Source: CAYYFX01 sp046330135 (GTDB lineage: Bacteria; ARS69). From it: DNA of 64,000 nt. Made by a program: the position numbers and the translations under genes. The notes under the pieces were generated by a model, which was given only the letters and a program-made list of their open reading frames with translations, did no database searches and was not told the DNA's origin. Shown here piece after piece: positions 17,174 through 24,236 of the stretch; position 1 is the first letter of the stretch; every line of letters starts with the position of its first letter. The stretch is from positions 1,116,001 to 1,180,000 of the forward strand of contig JAXLTI010000004.1 in assembly GCA_046330135.1 (NCBI GenBank), in the 5' to 3' direction.

Positions 17174-18172
17174 ATGCGCCGCGTCACCGTCGTCGTGCTC
17201 TGCGCCCTCTCGACCGGCGGCTGTCTCTTCGACGACGATGCGTCATCTCCCGCCCTCGATCTGCTCTGGCCGAACGCCGACCACTCGCACTGGGACTTCC
17301 AGCTGGTTCGGCGGTCGTGGGGCGGCGACATGGTCCTCTTCCCCACGGCGGCCGCGGTCCCCCCGGCGCCCTCCATTCAAGACATCGCGGCGGTCGTGGA
17401 CTCGGCCCCGATCGGCCGACCGACCGGAGCGGACACCACGCTCTGGCGCTTCGAGTTCGACGGCATGATCACCACGGAGTCCGGCGCCGTCGGTCAGCGC
17501 GTCATCACGGAAATCGTGGACGCGGCGTCACCCCACGGCCGCGCTGAGGCGCCGCGAGGCGAGTTCTGGCGGCGCCTTGCGATCGCCCGTCCGGACCTGC
17601 GCGAGCGCATCGCGAAGCTCGCTCCGCAGGCGCTGGCGGCGCGCGGGGCCTCCTTCGAGCCCGTGTTCCTCGACGGGTACGCCTGGGCGAAGACGCCCTT
17701 GAACATCGGCGGCTACGGCGCCCTCGACAGGAATCTCTCGTGGCTCTACCTCGAGGCTCGGCTCCGGCCCGGCCACGCGTTCATCCTTCCGCTCGTGCCG
17801 TCGCTCGCTCACGATGTCTTCCTCCACGGGCTCATGCTGCCGAGGCGGTCCGTGCTCACGCCCGCGGGCGAGTTCACGGCGGTCGTGTGCTTGTACCTCA
17901 TCGACTACGGTATCTCGGAGGCGACGGATGCCACGGGGAATCCTCTCGGCTACTGGCGGACCTACGACTACGGCCTCGTCGCGTACGCGCCGGAGGTGGG
18001 CCCGGTCTTCGGCTACGAGAGGCGCATGCTCACGGCGGGAGTGCCCGAGTCCGTCGGCTGGGGGGACTTGACCCTGCGCCTCGACTCGACCAGCGGCGTG
18101 GGAGGGGCGGTCCGCGTCGCCGAGGGGAGTCCTTCGCTCGCGGGTTACGGTATCTTCCCCTCCCGGAGGTGA
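17174..18172 (+). CDS. Hypothetical lipoprotein
   Basis: ATG at 17174 follows a strong GGAGGTGG site and gives 332 residues. The N-terminus is a signal peptide with lipobox STGGC, so the mature protein should be lipid-anchored in the envelope. The rest is soluble, without repeats or recognised motifs. The protein is not recognised. It precedes a DinB-like gene by two bases and may be co-translated with it. Confidence 0.75.
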   Translation: MRRVTVVVLCALSTGGCLFDDDASSPALDLLWPNADHSHWDFQLVRRSWGGDMVLFPTAAAVPPAPSIQDIAAVVDSAPIGRPTGADTTLWRFEFDGMITTESGAVGQRVITEIVDAASPHGRAEAPRGEFWRRLAIARPDLRERIAKLAPQALAARGASFEPVFLDGYAWAKTPLNIGGYGALDRNLSWLYLEARLRPGHAFILPLVPSLAHDVFLHGLMLPRRSVLTPAGEFTAVVCLYLIDYGISEATDATGNPLGYWRTYDYGLVAYAPEVGPVFGYERRMLTAGVPESVGWGDLTLRLDSTSGVGGAVRVAEGSPSLAGYGIFPSRR

Positions 18173-18174
18173 CC

Positions 18175-18726
18175 ATGGATCTGGCGGCGTATCGGCAGGA
18201 CGTCCTCCGCGAGTTCCGCCGGACGCGCGAGCTCGCCGACAAGGCGATGGCCCAGGTGTCGGATGGCGACTTCTTCGCCGCACCCGATCCACAGGCCAAC
18301 TCCATCGCGATCGTGGTGAAGCATGTCGCAGGGAACCTGCGCTCGCGGTGGACGGACTTCCTCACGACGGACGGCGAGAAGCCGGATCGGAACCGGGACG
18401 GCGAGTTCGCGATCGGGCCCGAGGACGGGCGTGAAGCGCTCATGAAGCGATGGGATCGCGGCTGGGCGATTCTCTTCGCCACGTTGGAAGGGCTCCGCGA
18501 CGTGGACCTCGACGCTACGGTCGTGATCCGCGGCGAGCCGCACACGGTGGTGCAGGCCATTCACCGGCAGCTGACGCACTACGCGTACCACGCCGGGCAG
18601 ATCGTGCTGCTCGCGCGCCAGTTCGCCGGCGACTCCTGGAAGACGCTCAGCGTGCCCCGCGGCGGCTCGGCGGCCTTCAATCAGCGGCCGACGACCTACC
18701 TCGACGGACCCCCGCCGGGGCGCTGA
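18175..18726 (+). CDS. DinB-like / DUF1572 family protein
   Basis: This 183-residue four-helix protein has conserved histidines in VVKHVAGNLRSRW and in HRQLTHYAYHAGQIVLL, the usual metal-ligand positions of the DinB/YfiT superfamily. Members include thiol-dependent transferases and damage-inducible proteins of unknown function. ATG at 18175 follows GGAGGTG. The C-terminal tail after SVPRGGSAAFN is typical of DUF1572. Function in this genome is unknown. Confidence 0.8.
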   Translation: MDLAAYRQDVLREFRRTRELADKAMAQVSDGDFFAAPDPQANSIAIVVKHVAGNLRSRWTDFLTTDGEKPDRNRDGEFAIGPEDGREALMKRWDRGWAILFATLEGLRDVDLDATVVIRGEPHTVVQAIHRQLTHYAYHAGQIVLLARQFAGDSWKTLSVPRGGSAAFNQRPTTYLDGPPPGR

Positions 18727-18788
18727 GATCCCACGGCTCCGCCGGCCCCTCTTGAACGGATCTGCGACCGGTCGCCGACTGACCGAAA

Positions 18789-18804
18789 TCATGTCCGGAC
18801 ATGA
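18789..18804. promoter_or_regulatory. Perfect 16-bp palindrome, candidate operator
   Basis: TCATGTCCGGACATGA is an exact palindrome in the 173-bp spacer upstream of the small lipoprotein gene at 18900. Its size and symmetry fit a dimeric regulator site (for example TetR-, MarR- or BlaI-type). No regulator gene is adjacent. Confidence 0.45.
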
Positions 18805-18899
18805 CCGCACGCATGGGCGCCGCGCGCCGCGCCCGTTAGCGTCCATCCTCGGAGCCCGCGACGCCGCTCGGCGCCGCCCGCGGCCCCGAGGAGGAGATC

Positions 18900-19343
18900 A
18901 TGTCCGTCAGGCCGCTTCTCATCGTCGTGCTCGGCGTCGTCGCTCTCGCGTCGTGCAAGGACGACACGACGACCGGTCCCCAACCGAGCCAGATCACCGG
19001 TCTCTGGCACGCGTCCAAGGCCGAGTACGTCAGCCGCGACGACCCGCCCGTTCGCGTGGACATCGTGGCGGCGGGCGGGAGCGCCACGCTGGACCTCCAG
19101 GCGAACCAGCGCTTCGCGTACACCGAGACGCGCAACGGCGAAGCGCCCTTCACCGTGGCCGGCACCTGGAAGTTCGACACCGACGAGATGGATCTCTTCC
19201 CCGATCCGCCGAGTCATTACTGGATCTTCCAGGCGTCGCTCGCGAACGGGACGCTCACGCTCACGGGTGCCAGCGCCACCTACGACTTCGACGGCGTCAG
19301 CGGACCCGATCCGGGGACGCTGGACCTCGCGCTCGTGCGGTGA
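18900..19343 (+). CDS. Small hypothetical lipoprotein, lipocalin-like
   Basis: 147 residues with signal peptide and lipobox LASC. The mature part (ITGLWHASKAEYV near its start, then alternating strands, GTWKF and LTLTGASATYDFDG) has the look of the small beta-barrel lipocalin-like/META-type lipoproteins. ATG at 18900 follows GAGGAGATC. A perfect palindrome lies about 100 bases upstream and could control it. Function is unknown. Confidence 0.7.
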   Translation: MSVRPLLIVVLGVVALASCKDDTTTGPQPSQITGLWHASKAEYVSRDDPPVRVDIVAAGGSATLDLQANQRFAYTETRNGEAPFTVAGTWKFDTDEMDLFPDPPSHYWIFQASLANGTLTLTGASATYDFDGVSGPDPGTLDLALVR

Positions 19344-19355
19344 CGTCGCGCCGGC

Positions 19356-19949
19356 TCAGATCGGGCGGGCGGTCGGCGGCGTGGCCGGTGGGAGCGCCGG
19401 CGGGCTCACCATCCTCGCGATCACGAGCCCCACGACGAGCCACCCCAGGAACGAGTCCGCGAGCTGCGCGAGCGAGTAGTCGCCGGGGAATCCGTACCAG
19501 ATCCAGTACGAAGCGCTGATCGAGAGCCAAGCGAAGATGCCGAGCGCCGCCACCACCGTGGTGCGGAACGCGTACGACCCCACGACGCGCGCCAAGAGCC
19601 ACGCCGCGATCAGCGCGCCGCCCACGTCGGCGAGGAACTCGAGAAGCAGCTGCGAGGGCATCATCGGCTCCGCGCCCTTCGGATGGAAGATGAGGAGGCC
19701 GCGCGGGCCGCTCCGGAGCTTCGCCACCCACGCCGCATAGGCGGGGCTCTTCGGGTTCTCGTCGAAGCCTTCGCCCGGGAAGAAATAGAGGCCGTCGGAG
19801 GGCAGGCTCCGCATCGCGTCGACGATGGGGCCCTCGTTCGGCATCGTATCGATCCCGATCGTGCCGAGGGGCAGCACCATGTGCGAGATCGCGCCCCACA
19901 GGAACCCCACGATCCCGCCGACGAGACCCGCCATCCACACGCCCTTCAT
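19356..19949 (-). CDS. Hypothetical inner-membrane protein
   Basis: ATG at 19949 with AGGAGG upstream gives 197 residues. A hydrophobic segment at the N-terminus (GLVGGIVGFLWGAISHM), a soluble stretch of about 70 residues, and three further helices towards the C-terminus are visible. The overall pattern resembles small uncharacterised membrane proteins of many diderms. It ends 12 bases from the convergent lipoprotein gene. No function can be proposed. Confidence 0.65.
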   Translation of the reverse strand: MKGVWMAGLVGGIVGFLWGAISHMVLPLGTIGIDTMPNEGPIVDAMRSLPSDGLYFFPGEGFDENPKSPAYAAWVAKLRSGPRGLLIFHPKGAEPMMPSQLLLEFLADVGGALIAAWLLARVVGSYAFRTTVVAALGIFAWLSISASYWIWYGFPGDYSLAQLADSFLGWLVVGLVIARMVSPPALPPATPPTARPI

Positions 19950-20076
19950 GATCGCCTCCTCCTTCCGGTCCCGACCGGCGGCCGCGCGATGTTCGGGGAA
20001 AGGTAGTGGGTCCCGAGCGTCGATGCACCGGGAATCAGGTAGAGTACAGGCATCTCGACGCGGAGGGGGAACGGCG

Positions 20077-20595
20077 ATGAAGAGCGCCGGAGCGGACGTT
20101 CGCCCGGAAGTCGCGCCGGCCGCGGGCGGCTCGAGGACGGCGAGCCCGCCGGCCGAGCTGCGCGCCGTGCGATGGGCGGCCACGACCGGGGCGATCCTCC
20201 TGCCGTTGCTCCTGCTCCTCGCGCAGCTCGATCGAATCCCCCAGCGCATGTACGCCGTGGGCGGGCATCCGACGCCTCGCACGATCTGGCTGCACGTGGC
20301 CGGGCCGCCGATCGGCGTGGCGGCCCTCGCCGCGCTCGCGCTCGCGGTGGGGCTCGCGCGCGAGCGCCGGTGGGCGAGGCATTGCACGCCGGTGCTCTTC
20401 GCGAGCGTCGCCGTCCTCTCCGCCGCGGCCTGGCGCGCGGGGCGCATTCCTTCGGACGTGCTGGCGAAGGCGCTCATCGAGTGCGGCGTGCTCGGACTCG
20501 CGAGCGCGTGGTACTTCTACCGGAAGAAGAGCGTTGCCGAGTATTTCGGCGCGCTTCGCGGCTCCGAAAGGAAGGCTGCGCCACCGGCCCGCTGA
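20077..20595 (+). CDS. Hypothetical membrane protein
   Basis: ATG at 20077 follows GGAGGGGG and gives 172 residues. After a hydrophilic N-terminal 30 residues there are about four hydrophobic helices (starting TGAILLPLLLLLAQL) and a basic tail. No motif is recognised. A TAGAGT sequence at 20040-20045 may serve as its -10 box. It is convergent with the anti-sigma gene. Confidence 0.6.
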   Translation: MKSAGADVRPEVAPAAGGSRTASPPAELRAVRWAATTGAILLPLLLLLAQLDRIPQRMYAVGGHPTPRTIWLHVAGPPIGVAALAALALAVGLARERRWARHCTPVLFASVAVLSAAAWRAGRIPSDVLAKALIECGVLGLASAWYFYRKKSVAEYFGALRGSERKAAPPAR

Positions 20596-20652
20596 ACCGG
20601 CGAATCCTCGAGCGCCGGGGCGCGAGGGACGGAGCCGAGGCGCGGTATCCGG

Positions 20653-22005
20653 CTACGATCCGCAGTGCGAAGCGGCGTCGTTCGCGACGTCTTCCATTTC
20701 CGCGCTCGGCGACGTCGTTTCGCGCCGCCAGTCCGCCAGCGCCGCGCGGAGGTCTTCGCAGCCGAGATCGGGATCGAGCGTGACGAGGCGCGTGCGCAGC
20801 CGGAGACGGCTCTCCAGCGCCTCCGCGCGGTGAGGGCTCCCCGGCGACGCCGCGAGGAACGCCTCGACGCCGTGCGCCGCCTCGAGAAGAGCGTTCTCGC
20901 CGCCGTCCGCGAGCGCGGCACGCGTGCGCGCGGCGAGCGTGGCGAACGACGAATCCTCGGCCGCCTCCGAGGGAGGCTGGGCGGCGCGAATCAACCCGCG
21001 AGCGCCTGCCTCGGATTGCGGCAGCGCGGCCGGCGCGGGCTCGTCGGCGCGCTTCGCGCGGCCCCGCGCCTCGTCGGCGACGCGCTCCAACGTGGACACC
21101 GCCTTGTTCTTCGCGTCGGCCTCCCGACCCAGCGGCAGCGGCTGCGCGGCGGGCGAGGTCTTCGGCGCCGTCGGGGCCTCGGAGGCGGCGCCGGCGGTGG
21201 GCTCGCTCGGCACGGCGGAGCCGGAGGCCGCTTCGCGCTTCCCTTCGGTCTCCGGTGCAAGGCCTCCGAGCGTGCCGGCAAGTTCGTGCTGGAGCGCGGT
21301 CCGCGTGTCGAGATCGGAGAGCCTCACGTTGCGGACGTCGTAGGGGGCGGGCGCGTTCGTCGACGGCGAGGCCGGCGCGGACGTCGCCACCGGCGTCGGC
21401 CCCGACAGAACCGGGCTCGACTGAGCCGGGCTCGGCCGATCCGGCCCTGACTCCGTCAGGCGCCTCTCGGCCTGGCCGGACTCGGCCTCGCTCGAGGGAC
21501 CCGACCTCAACGACGGCGTGGCTTCCGGGAACTCGCTCGCCGGCGAGCCGCCGTTCGTCACCTTGCCGGGCAGCTCGCCGGTGTGCTGCGCGAGCATCGG
21601 CCAGAAGAGGCCCACGAGCGCCGCGGCCACGAGCGCGCCCGAGCCGCCCCAGAGCCACCAGAGGCGTGGCGTTCCACGACGGGCCGGCGCGGCGGGTGTC
21701 TCCGGCTGCCCGGACCCGCGCGTCGCGGCGGCCGCCGCCATGGCCGGTCGGAGAGCCGCGCGGTCCTTCCCCTCCTCCACGTCGATCGCCTTCTCGACGC
21801 GCTGCGCGAGGCGCTCCCACTCCACGTCGGAGCGGGCGGGCGCCGCGGCGAGCGCAGCGTCCGCCTCGCGCCACGCGGCGAGCGTGGCGCGGCACGCCTC
21901 GCAACCGGCGAGATGCGCCTCCACGCGACGTCGATCATCGGCGCTCAGCTCGCCGTCGACGTACGGCGAGAGGAGCGGCTCGATCTCCCGGCAGTGCTCG
22001 CTCAT
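20653..22005 (-). CDS. Anti-sigma factor with zinc-finger (zf-HC2/ZAS) domain
   Basis: This 450-residue protein starts with a ZAS domain whose HLAGCEAC segment matches the Hx3CxxC zinc motif. One membrane helix follows at about residues 113-130 (LWWLWGGSGALVAAALVG), then a long Pro/Ala/Ser/Glu-rich region of about 300 residues that should face the periplasm. It overlaps the sigma gene by four bases (ATGA), the standard arrangement for an anti-sigma that holds its ECF partner at the membrane. The unusually long, low-complexity extracytoplasmic part may sense or tether an envelope signal. Confidence 0.9.
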   Translation of the reverse strand: MSEHCREIEPLLSPYVDGELSADDRRRVEAHLAGCEACRATLAAWREADAALAAAPARSDVEWERLAQRVEKAIDVEEGKDRAALRPAMAAAAATRGSGQPETPAAPARRGTPRLWWLWGGSGALVAAALVGLFWPMLAQHTGELPGKVTNGGSPASEFPEATPSLRSGPSSEAESGQAERRLTESGPDRPSPAQSSPVLSGPTPVATSAPASPSTNAPAPYDVRNVRLSDLDTRTALQHELAGTLGGLAPETEGKREAASGSAVPSEPTAGAASEAPTAPKTSPAAQPLPLGREADAKNKAVSTLERVADEARGRAKRADEPAPAALPQSEAGARGLIRAAQPPSEAAEDSSFATLAARTRAALADGGENALLEAAHGVEAFLAASPGSPHRAEALESRLRLRTRLVTLDPDLGCEDLRAALADWRRETTSPSAEMEDVANDAASHCGS

Positions 22006-22610
22006 GTCGGATCCCTCCGCCCGGCCTTCTCGGCGAGCGTTCTCCGCAACGTCTCCCTCGCGCGCGAGAGGCGCGACATCACGGTTCCCATCGGCACGTC
22101 CAGAGCGTCGGCGATCTCACGGTACGAGAGATCCTCCGCCGCGCGGAGATGGAGCACCACGCGCTGCTCCTCGGGCAGCGCGTCCACCGCGGCGCGAACG
22201 TCGCGCGCGAGCCCGGAGGTCTCGGCCTCCTCCAGAGGCGTGGATCCTTCCCACGCGATCTCCTCGCTCAGCTCGTCCGTGGGCCGCGCTCTTCCCACCA
22301 TCGTCTTGGCGCGGTTCACCGCGATCGTGATCACCCACGGCGCGAAGGGGCGGGTGTCGTCGAAGCGGTCGAGAGATTGCCACACTCGCACGAACGTCTC
22401 CTGGACGAGGTCGTCGGCGTCGTCGGCGTTGCGCAGCCACCGCATCCCCAGCGCGAACACGCGCCGCTGATGGAGGCGCAGCAGCCGCCCGAACGCGTGC
22501 CGGTCGCCGCGCTTCGCGAGAAGGACCAGATCCCGCTCGCTCGGCTCCGCCGCCGGCACCCCCTTCGGCGCCGTGTCTCGCTCGGGATACCCGCCGTCGC
22601 CCATTTCCAT
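22002..22610 (-). CDS. ECF-type RNA polymerase sigma factor (RpoE-like)
   Basis: 202 residues. Region 2 is visible as ADDLVQETFVRVWQSL and PFAPWVITIAVNRAKT, and region 4 as LPEEQRVVLHLRAAEDLSYREIADALDVPMGTV with the following MSRLSRARE helix. It would direct polymerase to envelope- or stress-response promoters. It is co-encoded with its anti-sigma factor and divergent from the trehalose operon, whose products protect against osmotic and desiccation stress, so that operon is a plausible target. A consensus autoregulatory promoter was not convincing by eye. Confidence 0.93.
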   Translation of the reverse strand: MEMGDGGYPERDTAPKGVPAAEPSERDLVLLAKRGDRHAFGRLLRLHQRRVFALGMRWLRNADDADDLVQETFVRVWQSLDRFDDTRPFAPWVITIAVNRAKTMVGRARPTDELSEEIAWEGSTPLEEAETSGLARDVRAAVDALPEEQRVVLHLRAAEDLSYREIADALDVPMGTVMSRLSRARETLRRTLAEKAGRRDPT

Positions 22611-22732
22611 TCCCCGCGGCCGGTGCGCCCTCGTTCGATCTGGAACAGCCCTCGGCGGCCGAGTTGCCGCCCCCCGGATCCGTGCCTATCTTCCGAAGAG
22701 GCTGGCGCGCGTCACCCAGCGCGCCCGGAGGG

Positions 22733-22738
22733 TAGGAT
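22733..22738 (+). promoter_or_regulatory. Possible -10 box of the trehalose operon
   Basis: TAGGAT lies about 40 bases upstream of the otsA ATG, which has a GGAGGGGAG ribosome binding site. No clear -35 box was identified. Confidence 0.2.
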
Positions 22739-22778
22739 CGCCCGCTTTCCCAGCGGCCGCAAGTCGGAGGGGAGTCCC

Positions 22779-24236
22779 ATGGCGGAACTGCACGATCTCG
22801 TCATCGTGGCGAATCGACTCCCCGTGCGCCGCGTCCATCGCGGCGGCCGTCCGGAATGGGTGTTGAGCCCGGGCGGGCTCGTATCCGCCCTGGGCCCGGT
22901 CCTCGAAGGCTCGCGCGGCATCTGGGTCGGGTGGGCCGGAAGCGCGGCGGAAGGGGCTTCGCCCACGCGTCACGGCACGCTCCCTCTCCGCGCGGTGCCG
23001 GTCTCGAAGAGCGAGCTGGACGACTACTACTACGGCTTCTGCAACCGCTCGCTCTGGCCGCTCTATCACGACTGCGTGCGCGCGCCCGAGTATCGACGCT
23101 CGTGGTGGGAGCCTTACCGCACGGTCAACCGGCGCTACGCGGAGATCGCGTCCTCGGTGGCGGCGCCGGGCGCCACCGTCTGGGTGCACGACTACCACCT
23201 GCAGCTCGTCCCCGGCGTGCTCCGCAAGCTCCGCCCGGACCTGAGGGTCGGCTTCTTCCTGCACGTTCCCTTCCCTCCGCGAGAGCTGTTCGCGCAGCTC
23301 CCCTGGCGGCGCGAGATCCTCGAAGGGCTCCTCGCGGCCGACGTCGTGGGCTTCCAGACTCGCGCCGTCGCGCGGAACTTCGCGAGCCTCGCCCGGCGCT
23401 ACACGGACGCGAAGGTTCGCCACCGCACTCTCTATCATCACGGACGGCGCGTGCGCGTCGGGGACTTTCCCGTCTCCATCGACGTGGACCGCTTCGAGAG
23501 CCTCGCCCGCAGCCCGCAAGTCCGCGAGCGCGCCGCCAAGCTCCGCCGGGCGCTCGGCCCGAGCCGCAAGGTGATTCTCGGAGTGGACCGGCTGGACTAC
23601 ACGAAGGGAATCGACCGTCGCCTCGAGGCGTTCCGCGACGTTCTCGCGCGCGGCCACGCCACGCCCGAGGACTGCGTGCTGGTTCAAGTCGCGGTGCCGA
23701 GTCGCGAGCGGGTGGGGACCTACGCCGGGCTGAGAGAGGAAGTGGAGCGGCTCGTGGGCCAGATCAATGGGGAGTTCGCCGACGTGGGGCGCGTAGCCGT
23801 GCACTACCTGCACCGCAACCTGCCGCCCGAGGAGCTGGCCGCTCTCTACATTGCGGCGGACGTGATGCTCGTCACCCCGTTCCGCGACGGCATGAACCTC
23901 GTGGCCAAGGAGTACGTGGCCTCCCGCCTGGACGACACCGGCGTTCTCGTGCTGAGCGAGTTCACCGGAGCGGCGCAGGAAATGCGGCAGGCGCTCCTCG
24001 TGAACCCGCACGACGTGGACGGTGTCGCGAACACCGTGGTCCAGGCGTTGCGTATGCGGCCCTCGGACGCGGCGAAGCGGATGCGCCGGCTGCGCGCCGG
24101 TGTGAAGGCGCACGACGTGCACGCCTGGGGTCGCGAGTTCCTGGGGGCGGTGCGCGACGCCGGGCCGGCCCCGGAGGGCGTCGGCTCGGGAAGCTCGGAG
24201 GAGACGCCCGAAGAGACGCGGGTGTCCGCGTCTTGA
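22779..24236 (+). CDS. otsA: Alpha,alpha-trehalose-phosphate synthase
   Basis: 485 residues, GT20 family: transfers glucose from UDP-glucose (or another NDP-glucose) to glucose-6-phosphate, giving trehalose-6-phosphate. Conserved elements are IVANRLPV and SPGGLVSALGP at the N-terminus, WVHDYHLQLVPG, DRLDYTKGI (phosphate and nucleotide contacts) and TPFRDGMNLVAKEYVA. ATG at 22779 follows GGAGGGGAG; the much longer open frame upstream is antisense to the sigma and anti-sigma genes. Its TGA overlaps the TTG of the next gene, which encodes the phosphatase step. Confidence 0.96.
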   Translation: MAELHDLVIVANRLPVRRVHRGGRPEWVLSPGGLVSALGPVLEGSRGIWVGWAGSAAEGASPTRHGTLPLRAVPVSKSELDDYYYGFCNRSLWPLYHDCVRAPEYRRSWWEPYRTVNRRYAEIASSVAAPGATVWVHDYHLQLVPGVLRKLRPDLRVGFFLHVPFPPRELFAQLPWRREILEGLLAADVVGFQTRAVARNFASLARRYTDAKVRHRTLYHHGRRVRVGDFPVSIDVDRFESLARSPQVRERAAKLRRALGPSRKVILGVDRLDYTKGIDRRLEAFRDVLARGHATPEDCVLVQVAVPSRERVGTYAGLREEVERLVGQINGEFADVGRVAVHYLHRNLPPEELAALYIAADVMLVTPFRDGMNLVAKEYVASRLDDTGVLVLSEFTGAAQEMRQALLVNPHDVDGVANTVVQALRMRPSDAAKRMRRLRAGVKAHDVHAWGREFLGAVRDAGPAPEGVGSGSSEETPEETRVSAS

